Shown in pieces: positions 23,407-31,461 of a DNA stretch of 64,000 bases. The position numbers and the translations under genes were made by a program. A model generated the notes under the pieces. It was not told the DNA's origin. It did not search any database and saw only the letters and a list, made by a program, of their open reading frames with translations. The DNA comes from a bacterium (GTDB taxonomy: Bacteria > Armatimonadota > Zipacnadia > Zipacnadales > Zipacnadaceae): contig JAUVXR010000012.1 of NCBI GenBank assembly GCA_030603495.1, forward strand, positions 8,501 through 72,500, in the 5' to 3' direction. Positions within the stretch are counted from its first letter, which is position 1, and every line of letters starts with the position of its first letter.

Positions 23407-25107
23407 ATGGCAACTGAAGAAATGACCGGAGCAGATGTGCTGCTGAAGGTGTTTGAAGAAGAAGAAGTTGAAGTCCTCTTTGGAATACCCGGTGGCGTGA
23501 CCATTCCGATCTTCGACAAGCTCTACCATAAGACCGAGGCCGGCGAGATTCGCTTTATCCTGACGCGGCACGAGCAGGGCGGGGCCCACGCCGCCGACGG
23601 CTATGCGCGCGCGACCGGTCGCGTCGGGGTATGCACGGCAACCAGCGGTCCGGGCGCGCTGAACCTAGTCACGGGGTTATGCACCGCCTATATGGACTCG
23701 GTCCCCGTGGTGGCGATCACCGGGCAGGTGAAGACTGCTGCCATCGGCACTGACGCCTTCCAGGAGGCCGATACCACCGGCACCACCATGCCGATAACCA
23801 AGCACAACTACCTGGTCAAAGATCCCGCAGAGCTGGCTCACGTGGTCCGGGAGGCCTTCTTTGTGGCGCGCAGCGGGCGGCCTGGGCCCGTGCTCATTGA
23901 TCTGCCCGCCGATGTCAGCGCAGGGCCGGGTGTGTGGACCGAGGGAGATATGAGCAACCTGCGCGGCTACCGGCCGCCCGAGAAGGGTGACCCAGAAGCT
24001 ATCGCCCAGGCGGCAGCGATGATTGGGCAGGGCGAGCGCCCAGTTCTCTACATTGGCGGCGGCGTTATCGCCGCAGGTGCTTCTGATTTGGTCAAGGAGC
24101 TAGCCGAGAAGACTAACATCTACGTGGTGCACACGTTACTGGGCAAGGGCGGCTTCCCCGAGTCGCACCCTCTGTCCCTGGGGATGCCGGGGATGCACGG
24201 GGTGGTCCCGGCCTGCTATGCCCTGCGTGATGCCGGGCTGATGATCACCGTTGGGGCGCGTTTTGATGACCGGGTGACCGGGGATCTGAGCAAGTTTGCG
24301 CAGGGGGCGCAGATCATCCATATTGACATTGATCCGGCCGAGCACAACAAAGTCGTGCGACCGGATGTGGCAATCGCCGGCGACGCGCGCGAAGTTCTCG
24401 CCCAGCTCGTGCCCCAGGTCCAAGCCCGGCAGCCGGGCAAGTGGGAAGAGCAGCTCCAACAGTGGCGCGAGCAGTATCCGCTTCGCTATAACCAGCCGGA
24501 GGAGGGCATCGCGCCGCAGTACGTGGTGGAGCAGATATATGAGGTCACCGGCGGACAGGCCATCGTCACCACCGAGGTGGGTCAAAACCAGATGTGGGCG
24601 GCACAGTATTACAAGGTGGACAAGCCGCGCCACTTCCTTAGCTCCGGCGGATTGGGTACAATGGGTTATGGCTTCCCGGCGGCTATCGGCGCCCAAGTAG
24701 GCTGCCCCGATGCAGTGGTCTGGGACATCGCCGGTGACGGCTCGATTCAGATGAATATCCAGGAGCTGGCCACTGCCGTCATCAACAAGCTGCCGGTGAA
24801 GGTGGCGATCCTGAACAACTCGTACCTGGGCATGGTGCGCCAGTGGCAGGAGCTGTTCTACGACCGCCGCTACAGCGGCGTCGATCTGAGCGGCAACCCC
24901 GACTTCGCCCGTGTGGCTGAGGCGTACGGCGCGGTGGGGATAAAGGTGGAAGCGCCGGAGGATGTCCGCCCTGCCATCGAGAAGGCTATGGAGGTGGACG
25001 ACCGCCCGGTGTTCATTGACTTCGCGGTGGCCAAGGAGGAGAACGTCTTTCCGATGATTCCCGCGGGCAAGTCCGCGGATGATATCGTGATGTCCCAGCC
25101 GAACTGA
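23407..25107 (+). CDS. ilvB: Acetolactate synthase large subunit
   Basis: Condenses two pyruvates (or pyruvate and 2-oxobutyrate) to start valine, leucine and isoleucine synthesis; uses TPP, FAD and Mg. About 566 residues. Domains in order: TPP-binding N-terminal (RHEQGGAHAADGYARATG holds the catalytic Glu-side loop), central FAD domain, and C-terminal TPP domain with GDG...NN in DIAGDGSIQMNIQELATA and LNNSYLGMVRQWQ. ATG 23407 is preferred because AGGAGG at 23392-23397 lies 9 bases upstream; TTG 23401 is too close. No ilvN regulatory subunit gene follows; it must lie elsewhere or be absent. A REP-like pair lies in the gap after it. Confidence 0.95.
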   Translation: MATEEMTGADVLLKVFEEEEVEVLFGIPGGVTIPIFDKLYHKTEAGEIRFILTRHEQGGAHAADGYARATGRVGVCTATSGPGALNLVTGLCTAYMDSVPVVAITGQVKTAAIGTDAFQEADTTGTTMPITKHNYLVKDPAELAHVVREAFFVARSGRPGPVLIDLPADVSAGPGVWTEGDMSNLRGYRPPEKGDPEAIAQAAAMIGQGERPVLYIGGGVIAAGASDLVKELAEKTNIYVVHTLLGKGGFPESHPLSLGMPGMHGVVPACYALRDAGLMITVGARFDDRVTGDLSKFAQGAQIIHIDIDPAEHNKVVRPDVAIAGDAREVLAQLVPQVQARQPGKWEEQLQQWREQYPLRYNQPEEGIAPQYVVEQIYEVTGGQAIVTTEVGQNQMWAAQYYKVDKPRHFLSSGGLGTMGYGFPAAIGAQVGCPDAVVWDIAGDGSIQMNIQELATAVINKLPVKVAILNNSYLGMVRQWQELFYDRRYSGVDLSGNPDFARVAEAYGAVGIKVEAPEDVRPAIEKAMEVDDRPVFIDFAVAKEENVFPMIPAGKSADDIVMSQPN

Positions 25108-25126
25108 ACGCAGTCGAATGGAAATC

Positions 25127-25183
25127 GGTAGGACAGGCGTCTCGCCTGTCCGCAAGCTCGACAGGCGGGACGCCTGTCGTACC
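25127..25183. repeat. Paired REP-like palindromes (BIME-like)
   Basis: Two hairpins stand head to head. The first is GGACAGGC-GTCTC-GCCTGTCC (25131-25151), the second GACAGGC-GGGAC-GCCTGTC (25160-25178). The left arm (from GGTA at 25127) and the reverse complement of the right arm (ending GTACC) agree at 22 of 24 bases, so the whole is one large imperfect palindrome with an 8-base centre. It could also slow transcription between ilvB and the fumarase genes. It is related to the element at 6654. Confidence 0.7.
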
Positions 25184-25200
25184 AGTTCGGGGCACAAGCT

Positions 25201-26046
25201 ATGCACGAGATTCAGTCGTCACAGATAACCGAAGCGGTTGCCGAGCTGTGTCAGCGGGTCAACTTCGAGCTGCCCGAAGAGGTGCAGGCGGCACTGCGCA
25301 GGACCCGCAAAACGGCGACCACTGATGTTGCCAGGATGATCCTGGACCAGCTACGGGACAACGCTCGCCTGGCGCGTGAGGAGCGCATCCCGTACTGCCA
25401 GGACACCGGCCTGGTGGTGGTCTTTGTTGAGCTGGGTCAGGAGGTTCACCTGGTGGGTGACGATATACACACGGCCATTGACGCCGGGGTACGCCAAGGC
25501 TACCAGGATGGCTATCTGCGTCCGTCGGTAGTGTCCAATCCGCTGGACCGGGCTACCAACACCGGCGACAACACGCCGGCGATCGTGCATCTGCGGATGG
25601 TTGCGGGCGATGGGCTCACGCTGCACCTGGCGGCCAAAGGTGGCGGCAGCGAGAATATGAGCGCGCTATGGATGCTCACGCCGGCTGCGGGCAGACAGGG
25701 GATTATCGAGGCCATTGTCGAGCGCATCCGCGAGGCTGGCGGCAAGCCCTGCCCGCCGCTGATTCTGGGGGTCGGCATTGGTGGCGATCTGGAGAAGGCA
25801 GCACTGCTCGCCAAAGAGGCGCTTTTCCGTCCGCTGGGCCAGCCGAGCGACGATCCGGAGCTCGCCGAGTTGGAGCAGGAGATTCTCGCAGCGGTCAATG
25901 CGACCGGTGTCGGGCCGATGGGGCTGGGCGGCGCCGATACGGCACTGGCGGTACATCTGCTCAGCTATCCCTGCCACATTGCCAGTCTGCCAGTGGCATT
26001 GAATGTGCAGTGTCACGCGGCCCGGCACGGTTCGGTGACATTTTAG
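25201..26046 (+). CDS. Class I fumarate hydratase (tartrate dehydratase) alpha subunit
   Basis: The 281-residue N-terminal subunit of the two-part Fe-S hydratase that interconverts fumarate and malate (or handles tartrate). Cluster-binding cysteines appear in IPYCQDTGLVVVFVELG, in the PCPP segment near 180, and in the late CHIASLPVALNVQCHAARH. The GDNTPAIVHLR and KGGGSENMSALWML segments are family hallmarks. The beta subunit gene begins about 20 bases after the stop, so they form one operon. Fumarase is more probable than tartrate dehydratase given the lack of tartrate genes nearby. ATG 25201 has only a weak GGGGC-type site. Confidence 0.9.
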   Translation: MHEIQSSQITEAVAELCQRVNFELPEEVQAALRRTRKTATTDVARMILDQLRDNARLAREERIPYCQDTGLVVVFVELGQEVHLVGDDIHTAIDAGVRQGYQDGYLRPSVVSNPLDRATNTGDNTPAIVHLRMVAGDGLTLHLAAKGGGSENMSALWMLTPAAGRQGIIEAIVERIREAGGKPCPPLILGVGIGGDLEKAALLAKEALFRPLGQPSDDPELAELEQEILAAVNATGVGPMGLGGADTALAVHLLSYPCHIASLPVALNVQCHAARHGSVTF

Positions 26047-26066
26047 ATGGGGAGGTCTTGCCACCC

Positions 26067-26618
26067 TTGTCCTCGGATACCAAGCAAATCCAGTTGCCTT
26101 TGACTGCTGAGGCCATCGGTGACTTGCACGCCGGCGATGCGGTGGCGCTTAGTGGGATCGTCTATACAGCACGCGATGCTGCTCACCAGCGGTTGACTTC
26201 CGCGCTGGAGGCCGGCCAGCAGCTTCCTATTGATCTTGCCGGAAGTGTAATGTACTACTGCGGGCCGACACCTGCGTCCCCCGAACGGGTAATAGGCGCA
26301 GCGGGGCCGACGACGAGCGCACGGATGGACGCTTTTGCGCCGCAGCTCTACGCGGCGGGAGTCCCGGCTACTATCGGCAAGGGGCAGCGAGCCCGAGAGG
26401 TGCGTGAGGCGTGCCGAGAGTATGGTGGTCTGTATCTGGTAGCTACCGGCGGCGCCGGGGCGCTACTGGCTTCGTTTATTATCGAGGCTCAGGTGGTGGC
26501 CTACCCGGACCTGGGCCCAGAGGCAATCCGCAAGTTGACGGTAGCGGGGCTACCAGTCCTGGTGGGCTACGATACGCACGGGGGGAGCATATTCCCGAAC
26601 GACGAGAAGCTGGACTGA
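26067..26618 (+). CDS. Class I fumarate hydratase (tartrate dehydratase) beta subunit
   Basis: The C-terminal subunit, about 183 residues, that completes the Fe-S fumarase. It shows the LHAGDAVALSGIVYTARDAAH opening, YCGPTPA, GPTTSARMDAF and GKGQRAREV, all typical of the family's substrate-binding domain. No ATG fits in frame: TTG 26067 lies 11 bases after GGGGAGG (26049-26055) and gives the usual length, whereas TTG 26058 is too near the site. The frame continues upstream inside the alpha gene but shows no family similarity there. The TPR gene that follows starts within about 6 bases of the stop. Confidence 0.88.
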   Translation: MSSDTKQIQLPLTAEAIGDLHAGDAVALSGIVYTARDAAHQRLTSALEAGQQLPIDLAGSVMYYCGPTPASPERVIGAAGPTTSARMDAFAPQLYAAGVPATIGKGQRAREVREACREYGGLYLVATGGAGALLASFIIEAQVVAYPDLGPEAIRKLTVAGLPVLVGYDTHGGSIFPNDEKLD

Positions 26619-26624
26619 CCCGTG

Positions 26625-27971
26625 ATGAGACTTTCGCTGTTACTGGTCGTGGTGAAATGGGGTATGGGTTGGCTTGCATATGGGCTGGCGCAAGCGGCGC
26701 TACCCCTGGGTTCGATTGGCCAGGCTGTAGCGCGGCCGCTGCTGAGTGTGTTGGTCCAGTTGCAGCCCCGCAACTCGTGGGCACGGGCGTATTATGACTA
26801 TGTCCAGGCCCTGCACATGTTTCCCCGGGGCCAGACCGACGAAGCGCTGAAGCTACTGCACCGGGCCCACCGCACCGCCCCCGATGACGAAGCTCTACAT
26901 CTGGACTGGGCGGTAGCGCTGACTATGGCTGGTCGCTACGATCAAGCCATCGGCGCCCTCGAGCAGCTTGGCAAGGACTCTGAGGGCCTCCTGCATGAGG
27001 AACAGTACTGGTCGGCGCTGGGCTGGGCGTACCTGCGTACCGGGCGGTTCCCGCTGGCGCAAAATGCTGCGAAACAGGCTGCTGAGAACGGGGTTGCCAC
27101 TGGGGAGATGCGCCTGATAATGTCCCTGGCGCTGCTCGGCGAACAGGGCTGGATGGACGGGGCGGGGGTTAGCGACATTCTCAAGAAACAGCCGCGTAGC
27201 CTGGGGATGGTGCTGGAATTCATCTACTACCTGGCCAGTATCGGGAAGCGCAGCGAGGCGGAGAAGCTGCTCGCGGCGGTGCCTGAGGCGATTCGCCCGC
27301 GTGGCTGGCGGATTGTCGCCCAGCATTGCTTGGACGAAGACGATACAACCTGTGCGCAATGGGCGCTGGCTAAGCTGAATTCCCTCGACCCCGGCTCGCC
27401 AACCAGCCTGCTGCTGGGCTGCGAGGTTGCAGCAAGGGCGGATAATTGGGCCGCGGCCGTTGCCGGTGCCGAGCAGGCGGTTACTCACCAGCCTGCTAAT
27501 CTCGATGTCCTCGAGACGGCGGGCCGGATAATGGCCCTGGCCGGAGAGCGAGAGACAGCCTTTCGCTATATGACAGAAGCCCTCGCCAAGGGCAGCCGCG
27601 ACGCGTTGGCGGGCGGGGTCGTGGCGTTGCATCTGCTCGAAGAGGCCCGAGTGGCCGATGCCCGCCTGGTTTTTCGGGTGCGGCGGACCGGCGATGAACT
27701 GGCCTGTCTATACGGACACACCGCCATGGCCTGGCTGTTGCAGATCGAAGAAAAGCCAAGGGAGGCACTGGCCTTGGCGGCACAGGCCTATGATTTCTGG
27801 CAGCAGTTGCCCGCCTGGGCAATGACCGAGGCGGCGCGGCAGAGCATCTTGCCCCGTCTGACGGCAATTGCCCAGTTTGGCGAGAAGGCTGAGGGGCAAG
27901 CCACTCGTCGTGACGCGGCTGACCTGCTATGTCGTCTGGACAGCGCTGCCGCAGGCACCGACGACGACTGA
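26625..27971 (+). CDS. Membrane-anchored TPR-repeat protein
   Basis: A 448-residue protein with an N-terminal hydrophobic segment (about 3-30, LSLLLVVVKWGMGWLAYGLA) followed by a long series of degenerate tetratricopeptide repeats, for example PRGQTDEALKLLHRAHRTAP and MAGRYDQAIGALEQLG. Such proteins serve as assembly scaffolds in the envelope. I recognise no specific family and no enzyme domain. It is tightly coupled to the fumarase beta gene (ATG 26625, with GTG 26622 just before), although the functional link is unclear. The C-terminus is acidic (GTDDD). Confidence 0.65.
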   Translation: MRLSLLLVVVKWGMGWLAYGLAQAALPLGSIGQAVARPLLSVLVQLQPRNSWARAYYDYVQALHMFPRGQTDEALKLLHRAHRTAPDDEALHLDWAVALTMAGRYDQAIGALEQLGKDSEGLLHEEQYWSALGWAYLRTGRFPLAQNAAKQAAENGVATGEMRLIMSLALLGEQGWMDGAGVSDILKKQPRSLGMVLEFIYYLASIGKRSEAEKLLAAVPEAIRPRGWRIVAQHCLDEDDTTCAQWALAKLNSLDPGSPTSLLLGCEVAARADNWAAAVAGAEQAVTHQPANLDVLETAGRIMALAGERETAFRYMTEALAKGSRDALAGGVVALHLLEEARVADARLVFRVRRTGDELACLYGHTAMAWLLQIEEKPREALALAAQAYDFWQQLPAWAMTEAARQSILPRLTAIAQFGEKAEGQATRRDAADLLCRLDSAAAGTDDD

Positions 27972-28137
27972 CCCATCTGGTGCCGCTCCCTATGGTCATG
28001 TTAGCCCGTACGCCTGAGCAGGTGCCGGCAGGATTGCTGTGCCTGCTCAAGGAAACTCATAGTATGATTCAGCGTAACAGGCGGCAGACACTCAACCGAC
28101 TGCCGGCTTCTGATAGCTACAGATGGAGGAGCAACCT

Positions 28138-30420
28138 ATGCCCAAAGACATTGATGTTTGTCCCATATTTAGCCCTCACAAGATCACGTTCCCGCCGGTG
28201 CCAATGTTCAGCTACCAGGACGACCTCGGCGATGAGTTGAAGCAGGGGCTTACCGGCGCCGATGCCCTTGGCCTCTATGACTGCATGCTGTTCATTCGCG
28301 AGTTCGAGCAGATGATCATCCAGCTCAAGGGCGGCAAGTTCGAGCCGTTGCCAGGATTCAAGTTTATCGGGGCCACCCATCTCTCGATTGGCCAGGAGGC
28401 GGTGGCGGCAGGCGCGATGTCGGCGATCCGGCCTGACGACTACATCACCAGCACGCACCGCGGCCACGGCCACTCTATCGCCAAAGGCGTCTTCTGGCTA
28501 CGCGCGCGGTCGCCTGACGGACTGGCTGAATTCATCGGCCGTGACGTCGGCGACATCTCCCCCGACGAGCTGTGGGAGATGGCCCTCCAGGAACATCTGA
28601 ACCGCACGATGTGTGAGCTGTTCGGCAAGGAGGAGGGCTACTGCCGAGGCCGGGGTGGCGGCATGCATATTGCCGACTTCAATATGGGCCATCTGGGCGC
28701 CAATGCTATTGTCGGAGGCTCCTATGGAATTGCCACTGGCGCAGCAATGGCCTGCGAGAAGCTGGGGAATGACCGCATTGTGCTTTGTATGGTCGGCGAC
28801 GGGGCGACGAATAACGGCATCGCGCACGAGTCCTACAATTTCGCGGCTATGGACCAGTTCGAGAACGGCACGCCCGTCATCTACCTTATCGAAAATAACC
28901 AGTACGGCATGACCTGTCAGCAGCGGGGCGAGGTCACTGGTGTCAAGTACTTGGCTCAGCGCGGCGCGGGCTACAACAAGGCAAATATGAACGCCGAAGG
29001 CGTGTGCGGGATGGATGTCCTGGCAGTACGTGACGCCGTCAGGCGCGGGGCCGAACTGTGCAGCAGCGGCCGGGGCCCGGTTATGCTAGAGTGCCATACC
29101 TACCGCTACATGGGCCACTCCCTCTCCGATACCCGCGAGGCCTATCGCAGCAAAGAAGAGGAGCAGATGTGGCGCAACTGCGACGCGATCGGGCAGTTCC
29201 ACACCCAGCTTCTCGAACAGGGCCTTGCCACCGAAGATGAGCTAAAGACCCACCAGGAACAGGCGGCCCAGCGCATCTATGATGCCACCGTCTTCGCTGG
29301 CAACGCTACCGACCCCGATCCGCGCACTATCTACGACGGCCTGCTCACCGACACCACCAGCGACGACCTGGATGAGGAGGGAGCAACTCCCGAAAACGAG
29401 TTGTTCCAGAAGCCCAAGCAGCGCAGGGGTGCCCAGCAAATCCTGTACCGCCACGCGGTCAATGAGGGGCTCGTCGAAGAGATGCTGCGTGACCGCCGCG
29501 TTGTCCTCTACGGCGAGGACGTCGCTGACTACGGCGGCGCCTTCGGCGTGACTCGCGGTATCTTTGAGATATTCGGCCGCGAGCGCATCTTCAACACTGC
29601 CATATCCGAAGCGGCAATCGTCGGGACCGCTGTGGGCGCAGCAGCCGTCGGCCTGCGGCCGGTCGTCGAGTTGATGTATATTGACTTCATCCTGATGGCG
29701 ATGGACCAGGTTGGTAATCAGGCCGCCAAGAACCGCTATATGTTCGGTGGTAAGGCGAAAGTGCCGATGGTCATTCGCACCTCCGTCGGCGGCGGCAAAG
29801 GCTACGCCGGCCAGCACTCCCAGAGCCTGGAGGCAGTCGTGACGATGTTTCCGGGCCTGAAGGTCGTAGCACCCGCAACGGCCTACGACGCCAAGGGCCT
29901 CATCAAGTCGGCCATCCGCGACGATAACCCGGTCGTCTACATCGAGCACCAGCACGCGTTCACCGAGCGCGGGGAGGTGCCTACTGAGGACTACACTGTA
30001 CCGATCGGTGTGGCTCGCGTGGCTAGAGAGGGGACGGACTGCACGGTGGTCGCTTATAGCTGGCTGTACTACCGCGCGATGGAAGCTGCCGAGAATCTGG
30101 CTGAAGAGGGCATCTCGGTCGAAGTGATTGATCCCCGCACGCTGGTGCCGCTGGATGTGGACACGATCGCCCAGTCGGTGCGCAAGACCGGGCATCTGGT
30201 AGTTATCCAGCAGGCTCCGGAGCGCGGCTGCTTCGGCGAGCATATCGCCTACCAGCTCCAGCAGCAGGTCTTTACCGACCTCAAGGCACCGATAAAGATC
30301 GTGGCCGCGCACAACGTCCCGCCGCCGATGGCCGCACCGCTCGAGGAAGAGAACCTGCCTTCGGTCGAGAAGATTATGGACAATATCCGCCAGACCGTGG
30401 CCGAGAATAGGAAGGGCTGA
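28138..30420 (+). CDS. Fused alpha-beta E1 component of a 2-oxoacid dehydrogenase
   Basis: A 760-residue TPP enzyme that joins E1 alpha (about 30-385) and E1 beta (about 430-755) in one chain, linked by an acidic segment (DEEGATPENELFQKPKQRR). The alpha half carries the TPP motif GDGATNNG...IENNQYGM and the phosphorylation-loop-like HTYRYMGHSLSDTREAYRSK. The beta half carries YGEDVADYGGAFGVTRG and the transketolase C-terminal domain. It would decarboxylate pyruvate, acetoin or a branched-chain keto acid and pass the acyl group to a lipoyl domain. No E2 or E3 gene is next to it. ATG 28138 is chosen because GGAGGA lies 7 bases upstream; ATG 28123 overlaps that site. The substrate is not settled. 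Confidence 0.88.
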   Translation: MPKDIDVCPIFSPHKITFPPVPMFSYQDDLGDELKQGLTGADALGLYDCMLFIREFEQMIIQLKGGKFEPLPGFKFIGATHLSIGQEAVAAGAMSAIRPDDYITSTHRGHGHSIAKGVFWLRARSPDGLAEFIGRDVGDISPDELWEMALQEHLNRTMCELFGKEEGYCRGRGGGMHIADFNMGHLGANAIVGGSYGIATGAAMACEKLGNDRIVLCMVGDGATNNGIAHESYNFAAMDQFENGTPVIYLIENNQYGMTCQQRGEVTGVKYLAQRGAGYNKANMNAEGVCGMDVLAVRDAVRRGAELCSSGRGPVMLECHTYRYMGHSLSDTREAYRSKEEEQMWRNCDAIGQFHTQLLEQGLATEDELKTHQEQAAQRIYDATVFAGNATDPDPRTIYDGLLTDTTSDDLDEEGATPENELFQKPKQRRGAQQILYRHAVNEGLVEEMLRDRRVVLYGEDVADYGGAFGVTRGIFEIFGRERIFNTAISEAAIVGTAVGAAAVGLRPVVELMYIDFILMAMDQVGNQAAKNRYMFGGKAKVPMVIRTSVGGGKGYAGQHSQSLEAVVTMFPGLKVVAPATAYDAKGLIKSAIRDDNPVVYIEHQHAFTERGEVPTEDYTVPIGVARVAREGTDCTVVAYSWLYYRAMEAAENLAEEGISVEVIDPRTLVPLDVDTIAQSVRKTGHLVVIQQAPERGCFGEHIAYQLQQQVFTDLKAPIKIVAAHNVPPPMAAPLEEENLPSVEKIMDNIRQTVAENRKG

Positions 30421-30425
30421 GAGGG

Positions 30426-31292
30426 ATGAGAAAAGTCTACATGTTCCTCCTCGTGGCGGTACTCATTGTAGCGCTAGCAGACGCAGTGAGGGGCAGGCGG
30501 AATTACAGATTGACGGGGGACACGGATTCATCTAGCACAGTTTTGCCAGAGTCAGCGTCGCGTGAGGATGTCGAAATCCTGGATGAACTGGCTTCCAGGT
30601 ATGTGGCCTTGGGCGACTGTGATGCCGCTATGCACTATGCCTCCAAGAGCTTCGAACTTGCCCCTGTCACGACCAAGTTTTTGAGCGCAAGACTGAGTAT
30701 AGCGCACTGCTACGCTGAGCAAGGCAATCACTCCGAAGCTAGGACGCTGTACGAGGAGGTTAGGGACAGAGCGTCAGACCCCGAGTTAAAAGCCAGCGCA
30801 CTTGTCGAACTGGCGCAGATGGACGAGAAGGAGGACGAGTTGTTCAGAGAAGTAGTTGCGGAATACCCCGAGACGGAAGCTGCTCTCGATGCTGTTGGGA
30901 GGATAGCAAAGCGTCGGGCAGCCGCGACCGGTAGGCCGGTAACAGCAGAACTGGTGTCTATGGCTGAAGAGTTTGCTCAGTCGGGTGAGGAGCGCCAGGC
31001 CGCTGTCAGCCTCTACCGGGCCGCGCACTTTTATGCGCACGAGCAAAGGTATGAAGATTTTGCGGCCCTGTGTAAGGCTGTAGTTGCCCAATACCCAGAA
31101 TCGTCGTGGGCTCCGGAAGCACTACTCGACACTGCTACGCGCTACTTCGCGCAGGGCCAGTGGGCGAAGGTATTGGAAGCATCGCAGAAGATTCTTGACG
31201 ACTACCCCGATTCCAGTGTGCGTGGGTTTGCGCAGATGAACGCCAGAGTAATGCGGCAGTTCTTGGAAATCGAAAAGAAGTATCCCAGGTGA
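30426..31292 (+). CDS. Exported TPR-like protein of unknown function
   Basis: A 288-residue protein with an N-terminal signal anchor (MFLLVAVLIVALADAVRG, residues 6-23) and helical repeats of the TPR type through the rest, such as YVALGDCDAAMHYASKSFEL and YPESSWAPEALLDTATRYFA, the latter also typical of YbgF/outer-membrane lipoprotein TPRs. Hyper-charged C-terminus EIEKKYPR. It begins 5 bases after the E1 stop, with GAGGG as the ribosome site, but its somewhat lower GC content suggests a separate origin. No enzymatic motif is seen. Confidence 0.6.
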   Translation: MRKVYMFLLVAVLIVALADAVRGRRNYRLTGDTDSSSTVLPESASREDVEILDELASRYVALGDCDAAMHYASKSFELAPVTTKFLSARLSIAHCYAEQGNHSEARTLYEEVRDRASDPELKASALVELAQMDEKEDELFREVVAEYPETEAALDAVGRIAKRRAAATGRPVTAELVSMAEEFAQSGEERQAAVSLYRAAHFYAHEQRYEDFAALCKAVVAQYPESSWAPEALLDTATRYFAQGQWAKVLEASQKILDDYPDSSVRGFAQMNARVMRQFLEIEKKYPR

Positions 31293-31294
31293 GG

Positions 31295-31426
31295 TGGCGC
31301 AGCACCACGACCAAGTACTACCATTTCGACGCGCTCGGCTCGACCCTGGCACTGACTAGTTTCAGCGAGACTGCAACTGACACTTGCGCTGCGGGGCAGT
31401 CGTGCAGACTGACTAGTTTTGAGTAG
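31295..31426 (+). pseudogene. RHS-repeat protein remnant
   Basis: The frame TTTKYYHFDALGSTLALTSF is a clear RHS/YD repeat (YYxFDALGSTxALT). It has no start codon and stops at the TAG at 31424-31426 after about 40 codons, so only one repeat of what is normally a very large cell-surface or toxin-delivery protein survives. It follows the TPR gene directly. Confidence 0.7.
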
Positions 31427-31461
31427 CTCTTGCCAATCTTAAACACTGTCAAGGAGGTCGG

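Noticed and set aside
24136-25206. 356-codon minus-strand frame opposite ilvB
   Set aside because: Antisense shadow of ilvB without motifs.
29242-30312. 356-codon minus-strand frame opposite the E1 gene
   Set aside because: Antisense shadow of the dehydrogenase gene without motifs.
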